DNA from: Egibacteraceae bacterium
Lineage (GTDB): Bacteria > Actinomycetota > Nitriliruptoria > Euzebyales > Egibacteraceae
Direction: 5' to 3'
NCBI GenBank assembly: GCA_030446745.1
Contig: JAUJMS010000001.1
Coordinates: 163,107-227,106, forward strand
Length of the DNA: 64,000 nt
The notes under the pieces are model-generated. The model did not search any database, had not been told where the DNA came from, and saw nothing but the letters and a program-made list of their open reading frames with translations. A program made the position numbers and the translations under genes. This document shows, piece by piece, positions 1 through 8,995 of this stretch; within the stretch, counting starts at the first letter, position 1; each line of letters begins with the position of its first letter.

Positions 1-681
1 GCGGCGCACGTCCGCAACGCCCACCCCCGCGCCGGCTACCGAACCCCCGCGCAGTACGCCGAGGCGGCGGGCGGTCGCCACAAGCCCGCGCTCGCGCAGC
101 GTGCGCAGCGCCTTGCTGACGGATTCCCGCGAGGATCCGACCCAACCCGCCAACTCCGACTGTGACAGCGCGAGGTCGATCTCGACCCCGTCGGCCGACG
201 GGCTTCCGAAGCGCTCGGCCAGCTCGACCAAACGGCGGGCCACGCGACCGACGGTGTCGTGCGAGCCGAACTCGATGCGCTTGCGGTCGGAGTCGCGCAG
301 CCGCTGGACGAGCAGCCTCAACAACGCCTCGGCAACGCGGGGAACCTCGCGCAGGAAGCCGCGGAAGACCTCGGCGGACACGACCGTCACCTCCACCGGC
401 TCGAGTGCGGTGACGTTGGCGGAGCGGGGGCGGCCGTCGAGGGCGGACAGCTCGCCCAGCAGCTGCCCCGCCGCGCACACGGCCAGGACCACCTCCTCGC
501 CGTCCGCGGTGAAGTACGAGACCTTGACCCGTCCGCGCTCGAGGTAGGCGACGGTGTCGGAGCGGTCCCCCTCCTGCAACACGGTCGCGCCACGGGGGAA
601 CCGGCGCCGCCGGCCACCCGCCCGCAGGACGGCAACCTCCGCATCCGTCAGGGCGAACCCTGCCTCGCCGTCGAGTGTCAC
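1..681 (-). CDS. CRP/FNR-family transcriptional regulator (3' end cut by window edge)
   Basis: The reading frame is open from a GTG at 681 to the left edge (about 227 codons, no stop seen), so only the last residues can be missing. An N-terminal cyclic-nucleotide-binding beta-roll (about residues 10-115, with the segment GQLLGELSALDGRPRSA) precedes a C-terminal winged helix whose recognition region reads SQSELAGWVGSSRESVSKAL, typical of CRP/FNR regulators. It lies 23 bases downstream of the VOC gene stop and probably shares the glnA-glnE-VOC transcript. The ligand is not predictable; cAMP or ligand-independent binding are both possible. Confidence 0.85.
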   Translation of the reverse strand, partial: MTLDGEAGFALTDAEVAVLRAGGRRRRFPRGATVLQEGDRSDTVAYLERGRVKVSYFTADGEEVVLAVCAAGQLLGELSALDGRPRSANVTALEPVEVTVVSAEVFRGFLREVPRVAEALLRLLVQRLRDSDRKRIEFGSHDTVGRVARRLVELAERFGSPSADGVEIDLALSQSELAGWVGSSRESVSKALRTLRERGLVATARRLGVLRGGSVAGAGVGVADVRR

Positions 682-704
682 GTGCCCGCCGCGACCGCGG
701 CTAC

Positions 705-1049
705 TCAGGCATCGTGCTGCTGCCAGTAGGCGAGCCGGTTGCCCGAGGGGTCGGTGAACGACACCCACGTGCCACCGGGTGCCTGCACCGGCGCCTTGAC
801 TTCCGCGGCGCGGCCGTTGCGGGCCAGTCGCCGCTGCTCACTGCGGGCGTTGCCGCTGGGGAGCACGAGCTGGATGCCCGGTGCCGCGCCCGGGACGAGC
901 GTCACCCGCTGGCCCTGCGCGTCGAGTTCCGCCACGCGCACGTCGTCGACGTCGACGGTGCGCACGAGACGGAACCGGCAGGCGTCGGTGTAGAACGCGA
1001 TTGCGGCATCGAGGTCGGTGACCGTGATGATGACTTCCCAAAATCCCAT
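705..1049 (-). CDS. VOC/glyoxalase-fold protein
   Basis: A 114-residue protein with one vicinal-oxygen-chelate module: it starts MGFWEVIITVTDLDAAIAFY and ends with the family-typical WVSFTDPSGNRLAYWQ. VOC proteins bind a metal between paired beta-alpha-beta-beta-beta modules and act as lyases, dioxygenases or resistance proteins; the substrate here is unknown. The ATG at 1049 overlaps the glnE stop by one base (TGATG), implying translational coupling to glnE. It is not a recognised partner of nitrogen regulation, so the link may be only positional. Confidence 0.8.
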   Translation of the reverse strand: MGFWEVIITVTDLDAAIAFYTDACRFRLVRTVDVDDVRVAELDAQGQRVTLVPGAAPGIQLVLPSGNARSEQRRLARNGRAAEVKAPVQAPGGTWVSFTDPSGNRLAYWQQHDA

Positions 1050-3865
1050 CACGGGGCATCGTAGAAGTAGCGCTCGTGAACCTTGCGCACCCGGCGGCGG
1101 CCGCGCGCGAGCTCCTCGGACAGCGCCTGACCGCCAGGCTTGGCAAAGCCGAGCATGTGCGCGACGCGTTCTTGTGTCTCGTCGGCGGTCGGCAGCCGGT
1201 CGGTGTCGCGCAACCCTGCCAGGTACAGCGCGTTGCGCACGCGGGAGCACAGCCGCCAGCCGTCGGCCAGCCACGCGGCGTCGACCGGTGCGAGCACGCC
1301 CGCGTCGACGGCCGCGGCGAGCACCGGCAGCGTGCCCGGGCGGCGCAGCGCCGGCAGCCGGCCGCCGTGGCGCAGCTGCAGCAGCTGGGCGGTCCACTCG
1401 ACGTCGGACAGCCCGCCGGACCCGAGCTTGAGGTCGGGGGTGTCGTCGCGGGACCCCCGCGCGACGCGCGGTCGCCGGGCCGTCGCGCGTTCCCGTTCGA
1501 TGCGTGCCTTCATCCGCCGCATCGCGGCCAGCCGCTGCGCCGGCAACGGCGTGGGGTAGACCAGCTCGGCCAGCGACGCGACGAACCGCTCGCCCAACGC
1601 GGCGTCGCCGGCGACCGGCCGCGCCTGGGTGAGCGCCTGCAGCTCCCACGGCTGCGCCCAGCGCTGGTAGTACGCGACGTAGGCCGCCGGCGTGCGCGCC
1701 AGCGGGCCGTCCTTGCCCTCGGGCCGCAGGTTGGGGTCGACACGGAAGGCTTGTCCCTCCGGCGTCACCGCCGACAGCACCCCGAGCAGCTGCTCGGCGG
1801 CGCGTTCCGCCGCGCGCTGCGCGTCGGCCGGCTCGTACACCAGCAGCACGTCGAGGTCGCTGGCGTAGCCCAGTTCCGACGCGCCGAGCTTGCCCAGCCC
1901 GACGACGGCGACGGCGACGCCGGCGGGCACGACGAGGTCGACCGCCGCCTGTAGGCACGCCCCCGCGAGCGCGGAGAGTTCCCGCCCCACGGCGACGACG
2001 TCGGCCAGCCCGGTGAGGTCGCGCACCGCGATGCGCACCGCCTCACGCCGGCGCAACCGGCGCACCGCGTCCGCGGTCGTTGCCACGTCGTCGCCCCGGC
2101 GCCGCAACCCCGCGACCATGCGGGCGTAGTCCTCGCTCGTGGTCGCGCGGGCGAGCGCGCCGGCGTCCGCGAGGACGGCCGGCACCTCGGGTTGGCGTTC
2201 CAACCAGCGCCCCACCACCGCGCTGCTGCCGAGCACGCGGGCGAGCAGGTCGGCGAACGGCGGCGAGTCGCGCAGCGTCCGCAGGAGCTCGGGTGACTCG
2301 CTGCGGCGCTCGACGAGCGAGCGCAACGCCGCGAGCCCCCCGTCGGGATCGGGCGCGGCGGCCAGCGTCGGCAGGATGGCAGGCAGCACGGTGCGCAGCA
2401 TCCGGGCGGTGCGTGAGACCCCGCTCGCCATCGCGGCGAGGTGGCGCAGGGCGTGCTGCGGGTCGGCGAACCCCAGCGCGGTCAGCCGTTCGCGCGCGGC
2501 GTCCTCGGCCAGCCGCCCGTCGTTGTCGCCGGGTGTGAGGACCTCTGCGCTCGACAGCTGGGCGAAGCGCGCCAGCAGCGGCCGGTAGAACAGCTTCTCG
2601 TGCAGCCCGCGCACCAGGCTGCGCACCCTCCGCAGCTCGGCGTCGAACGCCTCGAGCGGGTCGCCCCCCGCAGCGTCGAAGCCGAGCGCGCGCGCGAGGC
2701 TCCGGCGCTCGTCGCCGTCGTCGGGCAGGGTGTGCGTGCGTCGCAGCCGCACGAGCTGCAGCCGGTGCTCGACCGTGCGCAAGAACACGTACGCGGCGGC
2801 GAAGGTCGCCGCGTCGTCGCGCCCGACGTAGCCGCCGGCGGCGAGCGCCGTCAGCGCCTCGAGGGTGTTCGTGCTGCGCAGCGACCGGTCGTGACGGCCG
2901 TGGACGAGCTGCAGCAGCTGCACGGCGAACTCGATATCACGCAGGCCGCCGGGCGCGAGCTTGACCTGTCGGGCACCGGCGCGGCGGACGGCGTCCGAAC
3001 GCTCGACGACCCCCTTCAGGCGCTGGATCTCAGCGACGGTGCGGCTGTCGAGGCGGTCGGGCCACACGAACGGCGCGGTCCGGGTGCAGAACGCGCCGGC
3101 GACGGCGGGGTCGCCGGCGACGGTTCGGGCCTTGAGCAGCGCCTGGTGCTCCCACGGCTTCGCCCAGCGCCGGTAGTACGCCTCGTACGCGTCGACGGTG
3201 CGCACCAGCGGTCCGTCCTTGCCCTCGGGGCGCAGGTTGACGTCGACCTCGTAGGCGCGCCCCTCCGGGGTCGTCTCGCCGAGCAGCCGCAACAGCCGCC
3301 GCGCGACGAGCGTCGCGGCCGCGGCGTCGCGGTCACACGCGAAGACGAGGTCGACGTCGGAGACGTAGTTCAGCTCGCGCCCGCCGAGCTTGCCCATCGC
3401 GACCACGGCGAGCGCCGCGTTGCCGCGGGCGGTGACGTGGTCGAGCGCCGCGGCGACGACACCTTCGGCGAGATCGGACAGCTCCGCGGTCACCTGCCCC
3501 AGCGACGCGCGGCCGAGCAGGTCGCGCGCGGCGACGTTGAGCAGGCCGAGGCGCTGGCTGGCCGCCAGCGCCGCCGCCGCGTCGGGGGCGCCGTCCAGCG
3601 CCGCCGCGCAGCGCGCGCGCACCGTCGCGGCGGCGGGGGGGTGGAGCGCCCCGGGGAGGACGTCGAGGGCAGCGGGGCGGTCGGCGGCCAGCGCGCCGAG
3701 CGCCTCCGACGCGCCGGCGACCGTGGCGACCCGGCGCAGCGCCTCGGCGTCGAGCCGCTTGCGTGCGGCCGGGTCGCGCTGGGTCAGGCGCGTCAGCGCC
3801 GCCTGCGCGCGGTCAGGGTTGGCGCTGCTGGCAAGCGCCTCCGCCACGGCGGCGTCGGCAGTCAC
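1049..3865 (-). CDS. glnE: bifunctional glutamine synthetase adenylyltransferase/adenylyl-removing enzyme
   Basis: GlnE adds AMP to, and removes it from, a tyrosine of glutamine synthetase, setting its activity by nitrogen status. The 938-residue product has the two expected nucleotidyltransferase halves. The first has GKLGGRELNYVSDVDLVF near residue 160; the second has GKLGASELGYASDLDVLLVY near residue 660. Each half is followed by the NLRPEGKDGPL block. The GTG start at 3865 lies two bases after the glnA stop, so the genes are tightly coupled. The same glnA2-glnE neighbourhood is known from mycobacteria. Length and motifs look intact. Confidence 0.96.
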   Translation of the reverse strand: MTADAAVAEALASSANPDRAQAALTRLTQRDPAARKRLDAEALRRVATVAGASEALGALAADRPAALDVLPGALHPPAAATVRARCAAALDGAPDAAAALAASQRLGLLNVAARDLLGRASLGQVTAELSDLAEGVVAAALDHVTARGNAALAVVAMGKLGGRELNYVSDVDLVFACDRDAAAATLVARRLLRLLGETTPEGRAYEVDVNLRPEGKDGPLVRTVDAYEAYYRRWAKPWEHQALLKARTVAGDPAVAGAFCTRTAPFVWPDRLDSRTVAEIQRLKGVVERSDAVRRAGARQVKLAPGGLRDIEFAVQLLQLVHGRHDRSLRSTNTLEALTALAAGGYVGRDDAATFAAAYVFLRTVEHRLQLVRLRRTHTLPDDGDERRSLARALGFDAAGGDPLEAFDAELRRVRSLVRGLHEKLFYRPLLARFAQLSSAEVLTPGDNDGRLAEDAARERLTALGFADPQHALRHLAAMASGVSRTARMLRTVLPAILPTLAAAPDPDGGLAALRSLVERRSESPELLRTLRDSPPFADLLARVLGSSAVVGRWLERQPEVPAVLADAGALARATTSEDYARMVAGLRRRGDDVATTADAVRRLRRREAVRIAVRDLTGLADVVAVGRELSALAGACLQAAVDLVVPAGVAVAVVGLGKLGASELGYASDLDVLLVYEPADAQRAAERAAEQLLGVLSAVTPEGQAFRVDPNLRPEGKDGPLARTPAAYVAYYQRWAQPWELQALTQARPVAGDAALGERFVASLAELVYPTPLPAQRLAAMRRMKARIERERATARRPRVARGSRDDTPDLKLGSGGLSDVEWTAQLLQLRHGGRLPALRRPGTLPVLAAAVDAGVLAPVDAAWLADGWRLCSRVRNALYLAGLRDTDRLPTADETQERVAHMLGFAKPGGQALSEELARGRRRVRKVHERYFYDAP

Positions 3866-3867
3866 GC

Positions 3868-5201
3868 CTACAGCGTCGGCAGGTACTTCGCCAGCTCGAA
3901 CGGCGTCACCTGGGCGCGGTACTCGTCCCACTCCGCGCGCTTGTTGCGCAGGAACCACTCGAAGACGTACTCGCCGAGTGCCTCGGCGACGAGCTCCGAG
4001 TCCTCCATCTCGCGCAGCGCCTCGTCCAAGTTGCTCGGCAGCTGGCCGATGCCGGCGGCGCGACGTTCGCTGTCGGTCATCTCGTAGATGTTGTCCTCGG
4101 CCTCCGGCGGCAGCTCGTAGCCCTTCTCGATCCCGCGCAGGCCAGCGGCGAGGACGACCGCGAACGCGAGGTACGGGTTGCACGCCGGGTCGGGCGCGCG
4201 GAACTCGATGCGCGTCGAGGCACCCTTGCGCGGCTTGTACATCGGTACGCGGACCAGCGAGGAGCGGTTGTGCCGGCCCCACGACACGTAGACCGGCGCC
4301 TCGTAGCCGGGGATCAGCCGCTTGTAGGAGTTGACCCACTGGCAGCACACCGCCGCGATCTCGCGGGCGTGGGTCAGCAGGCCGGCCGTGAACTGCTTCG
4401 CCGTCTCCGACAGGTGGTACGGGTCGGCGGCGTCGTAGAAGGCGTTCGTGTCGCCGTCGAACAGCGACACGTGGGTGTGCATGCCGTTGCCCCACTCCCC
4501 GGCAGCGGCTTGGGCATGAACGTCGCGTAGATACCGCGCGCGAGCGCGACCTCCTTCACGACGAGTCGGTACGTCATGAGGTTGTCAGCCATCGTCAGCG
4601 CGTCGGCGTAGCGCAGGTCGATCTCGTGCTGGCTCGGCGCGACCTCGTGGTGGGAGTACTCGACCGAGATCCCCATCGCCTCGAGCGTCTCGATCGCCTG
4701 GCGGCGGAAGTCCTGCTGGACGTCGAGTGGCGTGAGGTCGAAGTAGCCGCCACTGTCCAGCGGCGTCGGGTCGTCGGGACCGGCGAACAGGAAGAACTCC
4801 ATCTCGGGATGGACGTAGAAGGTGAACCCCATGTCCGCGGCCTTGCCGAGGTTGCGCCGCAGGACGTGGCGCGGGTCGGCGGCGAACGGGGCACCCTGGG
4901 GCGTGCGGATGTCGCAGAACATGCGACCGACGCCGCCGCCGGTGTCACCGTCGGCGCGCCACGGCAGCACCTGGAACGTCGCGGCGTCGGGCACCGCGAG
5001 CATGTCCGACTCCTGCACCCGCGCGAAACCGTCGACCGCTGAGCCGTCGAAGCCGAGCCCCTCGTTGAACGCGCCCTCCAGCTCCGAAGAGGTGACGGCG
5101 ACCGACTTGAGCATGCCGAGCACGTCGGTGAACCACAGCCGCACAAAGCGGATGTCGCGCTCCTCGACCGTGCGCAGCACGTATTCCTGCTGGCGGTCCA
5201 C
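3868..5201 (-). pseudogene. glnA: glutamine synthetase, GlnA2-type, interrupted by a one-base frameshift
   Basis: This encodes a type I glutamine synthetase (ATP + glutamate + NH3 to glutamine) of about 444 residues once repaired. The GTG start at 5201 has AGGAGG at 5206-5211. The N-terminal part (…VRLWFTDVLGMLKSVAV…, YVHPEMEFFLF, EYSHHEVAPSQHEIDLRYAD) runs normally to FMPKPLPG. There a run of four C (plus strand 4497-4500) lacks one base needed for the usual PLPGEWGNGMHTHVSLF. The C-terminal half (from 4482) continues in another frame to the stop at 3868 and looks normal (NSYKRLIPGYEAP, RIEFRAPDPACNPYLAFA). It resembles mycobacterial GlnA2 rather than GlnA1. Either a sequencing deletion in a homopolymer or a real lesion. 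Confidence 0.9.
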
Positions 5202-5205
5202 GCGT

Positions 5206-5211
5206 CCTCCT
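5206..5211 (-). promoter_or_regulatory. Shine-Dalgarno AGGAGG of glnA
   Basis: AGGAGG lies four bases before the GTG at 5201 and decides that start; no ATG is available nearby in this frame. The 75-base gap to nadE on the other strand must hold divergent promoters. Confidence 0.7.
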
Positions 5212-5261
5212 GAGGCGTCGGTCCGGCGACGGATGCTACGCCAGCCGTGCCGGTGCCCGGC

Positions 5262-5267
5262 TACGAT
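5262..5267 (+). promoter_or_regulatory. candidate -10 hexamer (TACGAT) of nadE, leaderless or short leader
   Basis: TACGAT matches TANNNT and ends nine bases before the nadE ATG at 5277, which has no Shine-Dalgarno. The arrangement recurs at several genes in this window. Confidence 0.4.
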
Positions 5268-5276
5268 CGCGGGGCG

Positions 5277-6929
5277 ATGCGCCTCGCCTTGGCCCAGCTC
5301 GACGCCACCGTCGGCGACGTGGCGGCCAACGCCGCGGGGATTGTCGACGCCTACCGCGCCGGCGTCGCCGCGGGCGCCGACCTCGTCATCACGCCCGAGC
5401 TCGCGCTCAGCGGCTACCCGCCCGAGGACCTCGTGCTCAAGCCGGCCTTCGTCGATGCCGTCGCGGACGGGCTGCGCCGGGTCGCGGCGGCGACCGGGTC
5501 GGTGCCGCTGGTGGTCGGCTTCGTCGAGCGCTGCGCCGGCGCCGACGACGTCGACCCGTGGGCGGCGGTGCGCCCCCCGCTGAGCAACGCCGCGGCGGTG
5601 TGCCGCGACGGCGCGGTCGCCGCGGTCTACCGCAAGCAGCGCCTGCCCAACTACGGCGTGTTCGACGAGGCGCGCTACTTCCGCCCGGGCGGGACTCCCG
5701 TCGTCGTGCCGGTCGGCGACGCGAGGGTCGGTGTCACCATCTGCGAGGACCTGTGGGGCGACGGTGGACCCGTGCGCCAGGCCTGCGACGCCGGGGCGCA
5801 GCTGGTGGTCAACCTCAACGCGAGCCCCTACTGCCGCGGCAAGCGCGCGCAGCGCGAGCACTGGGTGCGCCGCCACGCCCGCGCCTGCGACACCTGGATC
5901 GCCTACTGCAACGAGGTCGGCGGGCAGGACGAGGTGGTGTTCGACGGGGACTCGTTCGTCATGGCGCCCGACGGGACGGTCGTCGCGCGCGGGGCGCAGT
6001 TCGCCGCCGACCTCGTCGTCGTCGACGTCCCGGTCGGTGGCGCCGGCGCCGTGGTCGCCCGCGCCGATGCCGCGCGCCTGGACCCGCTCGCGGAGGTGTA
6101 CGCCGCCCTGGTGCTCGGGACGCGCGACTACGTTCGGGGCAACGGCTTCCGGCGCGCGGTGGTCGGCGTGTCGGGGGGCATCGACTCGGCGCTCGTCGCC
6201 GCCATCGCCGCCGACGCGCTCGGGTGCGAGGCCGTCACCGGCGTCGCGATGCCGTCGCCGTACTCGTCGCCGGCGTCGCTCGCCGACGCCAAGCAGCTCG
6301 CCGCCAACCTGGCGATCGGATGGCTCGAGCTGCCGATCGGCCCGGTGATGGACGCGTTTGGCGCCACCCTCGCCGAGCCGTTCGCCGGCACCCCGACCGG
6401 CGTCGCGGAGGAGAACCTCCAGTCGCGCATCCGCGGCACCCTGCTCATGGCGCTGTCGAACAAGCGCGGCGACATCGTCCTGGCGACCGGCAACAAGAGC
6501 GAGTACGCCGTCGGCTACGCCACGCTCTACGGCGACATGGCCGGCGGGTTTGCCGTGCTCAAGGACGTGTCGAAGCTGCTCGTGTTCGAGCTGTGCCGCC
6601 ACCGCAACGCGGCCGGCGACGGCGAGGTCATCCCGCAGGCGATCCTGGACAAGCCGCCGTCGGCGGAGCTGCGTCCCGGCCAGCGCGACACCGACAGCCT
6701 GCCGCCGTACAAGGTCCTCGACCCGATCCTGCAGGCCTACGTCGAGGACGACCGCTCGGTCGCCGAAATCGTCGCCGCCGGGTACGACGCCACGGTGGTG
6801 CGCGACGTCGCGCGGCTGGTCGACCGCGCCGAGTACAAGCGCCGTCAGGCCGCGCCAGGCGTGAAGATCACGCCGCGTGCCTTCGGCAAGGATCGCCGGC
6901 TACCTATCACCCAGCGGTGGTCTGGGTAG
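5277..6929 (+). CDS. nadE: glutamine-dependent NAD+ synthase
   Basis: NadE amidates nicotinic acid adenine dinucleotide to NAD+ using glutamine nitrogen and ATP, the last step of NAD synthesis. The 550-residue protein has an N-terminal nitrilase-type glutaminase domain with the Glu-Lys-Cys triad visible at about E41 (TPELALSGYPPEDL), K120 (YRKQRLPNYGVFDE) and C156 (GVTICEDLWG). A C-terminal synthetase domain carries the PP-loop VVGVSGGIDSALVAAI (SGGIDS near 299-304). It is divergent from glnA, whose product supplies its nitrogen donor, and nadB lies 12 kb away. The start MRLALAQLDATVGD fits the family. Confidence 0.95.
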   Translation: MRLALAQLDATVGDVAANAAGIVDAYRAGVAAGADLVITPELALSGYPPEDLVLKPAFVDAVADGLRRVAAATGSVPLVVGFVERCAGADDVDPWAAVRPPLSNAAAVCRDGAVAAVYRKQRLPNYGVFDEARYFRPGGTPVVVPVGDARVGVTICEDLWGDGGPVRQACDAGAQLVVNLNASPYCRGKRAQREHWVRRHARACDTWIAYCNEVGGQDEVVFDGDSFVMAPDGTVVARGAQFAADLVVVDVPVGGAGAVVARADAARLDPLAEVYAALVLGTRDYVRGNGFRRAVVGVSGGIDSALVAAIAADALGCEAVTGVAMPSPYSSPASLADAKQLAANLAIGWLELPIGPVMDAFGATLAEPFAGTPTGVAEENLQSRIRGTLLMALSNKRGDIVLATGNKSEYAVGYATLYGDMAGGFAVLKDVSKLLVFELCRHRNAAGDGEVIPQAILDKPPSAELRPGQRDTDSLPPYKVLDPILQAYVEDDRSVAEIVAAGYDATVVRDVARLVDRAEYKRRQAAPGVKITPRAFGKDRRLPITQRWSG

Positions 6930-6939
6930 GAGTAAACGC

Positions 6940-7437
6940 ATGAGCCGACTTGCTGCCATCCTCGTTTCTGCCCTGCTGCTTGCCGCCTGCGGCGGGAACA
7001 ACGCCGCGCAACCCGGCGCCACGGTCGACCCGTCGGGCGGTGCCGCCGCCGCCGGCGGGAACGCGGGCACCCAGGTGTCTGGTGACACGTTCACCACCAG
7101 GCTGACGGGCGACGCTGAGGTTCCCGGTCCGGGCGCAGACGATGCGCGCGGTCAGGCGTCGGTCGACTTGACCACCGGCGGCCAGCTGTGCTTCGAGCTG
7201 TCCGTCGAGGGCATCGAGGCGACGGCGGCCCACATCCACAAGGGCGGCATCGAGGACGCCGGACCGGTCGTCGTGGGGCTGGACCCCCCGGCGGGCGGCT
7301 CGAGCAAGGGCTGCGTCGACGCGGAGCAGGCGCAGCTCGACGAGATCAGAGCCGACCCGAGCGGCTTCTACGTCAACGTCCACACCGAGGAGTTCCCGGA
7401 CGGCGCGGTGCGCGGTCAGCTCGGCGCCACGTCCTGA
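6940..7437 (+). CDS. CHRD-domain lipoprotein
   Basis: A 165-residue exported protein. Residues 1-18 form a signal peptide ending in the lipobox LLLAAC, so it is probably lipid-anchored after processing at the Cys. A low-complexity Gly/Ala linker follows, then a CHRD-type beta domain (about 50-165: FTTRLTGDAEVPGPG, AAHIHKGG, DGAVRGQLG). CHRD domains are named after chordin; their function in bacteria is unsettled. AGGAG at 6929-6933, overlapping the end of nadE, supports the ATG at 6940. It is probably co-transcribed with nadE, though no functional link is evident. Confidence 0.85.
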   Translation: MSRLAAILVSALLLAACGGNNAAQPGATVDPSGGAAAAGGNAGTQVSGDTFTTRLTGDAEVPGPGADDARGQASVDLTTGGQLCFELSVEGIEATAAHIHKGGIEDAGPVVVGLDPPAGGSSKGCVDAEQAQLDEIRADPSGFYVNVHTEEFPDGAVRGQLGATS

Positions 7438-7449
7438 CGAACGAGCGGC

Positions 7450-7890
7450 TCAGCCGCCGGACTCGCGCCGCAAGGCGAGCGTGACCGGCCCGTCGGCGAG
7501 CATCTCGATCGCCATCGTCGCGCCGAACACCCCCCGGCTGGTCGGGACGGTCAACGCGTCGCAGTACCGCTCGTAGAGCCGGCGGCCGTGGGCCGGTTCG
7601 GCCGCGGCGACGAACGACGGTCGCCGCCCACGGCTTGCGTCGCCGTAGAGCGTGAACTGGCTGATCGCCAGGACGCCGCCGCCGACCTCGGCGACGCTGC
7701 GGTTCATGTGACCGGCGTCGTCGGCGAACAGCCGCAGCCCGACGGTCTTGTCGGCGAGCCAGCGCGCGTCGTCGTCGGTCGAGCGGTGGCCCACGCCGAC
7801 CAGCGCGACCAGGCCCAGCCCGATCGCGCCGACGACCTCACCGTCGACGCTGACCGCCGCGCGGCGGACCCGCTGCAGCACCACCTGCAC
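7450..7890 (-). CDS. dtd: D-aminoacyl-tRNA deacylase
   Basis: DTD hydrolyses D-amino acids (and glycine mischarged on tRNA-Ala) from tRNA, a chiral proofreading step. The 146-residue length is standard. It begins MQVVLQRVRRAAVSVDG and carries both signature motifs: SQFT at residues 77-80 and the cis-Gly-Pro segment DGPVT at 133-137. It is convergent with the CHRD gene (12-base gap) and lies 20 bases downstream of the EAL gene on the same strand. Confidence 0.95.
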   Translation of the reverse strand: MQVVLQRVRRAAVSVDGEVVGAIGLGLVALVGVGHRSTDDDARWLADKTVGLRLFADDAGHMNRSVAEVGGGVLAISQFTLYGDASRGRRPSFVAAAEPAHGRRLYERYCDALTVPTSRGVFGATMAIEMLADGPVTLALRRESGG

Positions 7891-7910
7891 GTCCGCGCGC
7901 CAGCGCGCCG

Positions 7911-8831
7911 TCAGCCGGCCAGCGAGGGGACCGTCGACGGCGGCGCGGATGCCGGCAGCGCGTCCGGTCGCCCGAAGTGGTAGCCCTGCGCGTATGGCAC
8001 GCCGAGGAAGCGCAGCGCGTCGACTTCGCGCTCGGTCTCCACACCCTCGGCGACGACCGCCCCGAGCGCTGAGGCGAACGCCGTCAGTGAGTAACCGAGC
8101 GCACGCAGGACCCGGTCGCAGTCGATCTCGTGCACCAGGCTCGTGTCGAGCTTGACGATGTCCGGTTCCAGCTTCACGACGTGACGGAAGCTCGCAAAAC
8201 CGGAGCCCGCGTCGTCCACGGCGACGCGCAGACCACGCCGGCGCAGCGGCGCGAGACTCTCGTTGAGCACGGCGTAGTCGGTGACTGCCTCATGTTCGGT
8301 GATCTCGAGGACCAGGCGTTCAAGGGGCGCCTCGGACAGCGCCTGGACCAGCCGCGGCGACGTCGCCACCGGCGGCGAGACGTTGACCGAGAGGTAGCAG
8401 CCGTCGGGAAGCTGCGGCACCGCCTCGACCGCCTTCTCGATCGCGAGCACCTCTAGCTCGACGCCCAACCCGACGGCGCCGGCTTCGCCGAACCACTTGT
8501 CGGGCGTGCGCGTCGGGCGGCTCGCGAAACGCGACAGCGCCTCGTAACCGATCACCGCCTCGGTGTGCAGGTCGACGATGGGCTGGAAGACCAGCGCGAC
8601 GGCGCGGGCGTCGAGCACGGCACGGATGCGATCCGTTCGCAGTCGCCACAGCGCGCTGGCGCGTTGGCCGGCCGCGAGCTGCTGGAGCATCAGCCGACCG
8701 AACGCGAGCGCGTCGTCCTCGCGCGCGTCGCCGCTGCCGAGCCGCGCGGGCGGGGCGGCCACGTCCCATCCCGACGACGTCAGCAACGCCGCGACCTCGC
8801 CGGCCGGGGTGTCCACGTCGTGTGCCGCCAT
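7911..8831 (-). CDS. EAL-domain protein (candidate c-di-GMP phosphodiesterase)
   Basis: A soluble protein of 306 residues from the ATG at 8831; a GTG at 8885 in the same frame is an alternative start. About 55 N-terminal residues lead into an EAL domain. FQPIVDLHTEAVIGYEALSR contains the EAL triplet, and ISVNV-like LSVNVSPP, VLEITEHEAV, VAVDDAGSGFASF, DIVKLD and VVAEGVETE follow in order. These cover the expected metal- and c-di-GMP-binding positions, so hydrolysis of c-di-GMP to pGpG is likely but untested. No sensory or membrane domain is seen. It is divergent from panB. Confidence 0.85.
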   Translation of the reverse strand: MAAHDVDTPAGEVAALLTSSGWDVAAPPARLGSGDAREDDALAFGRLMLQQLAAGQRASALWRLRTDRIRAVLDARAVALVFQPIVDLHTEAVIGYEALSRFASRPTRTPDKWFGEAGAVGLGVELEVLAIEKAVEAVPQLPDGCYLSVNVSPPVATSPRLVQALSEAPLERLVLEITEHEAVTDYAVLNESLAPLRRRGLRVAVDDAGSGFASFRHVVKLEPDIVKLDTSLVHEIDCDRVLRALGYSLTAFASALGAVVAEGVETEREVDALRFLGVPYAQGYHFGRPDALPASAPPSTVPSLAG

Positions 8832-8995
8832 TTCCGCGCCGCTTTCTTGGCTCGTCCGGCTCCGCTGCGACGTGCTCGACAGCACCCGCCCGGAACTTGA
8901 GTCAGACCCGCGAGGCTACGCTTGCACACGCCGCTGGACCTCGCCGTCGCGGCCGTTCACGCGGCCGCCGGGGCTGGCAGGCAGGAGTGGTCCCC

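Noticed and set aside
2441-4087. Long plus-strand frame opposite glnE
   Set aside because: Antisense of glnE, which has both nucleotidyltransferase halves; no motif on the plus strand.
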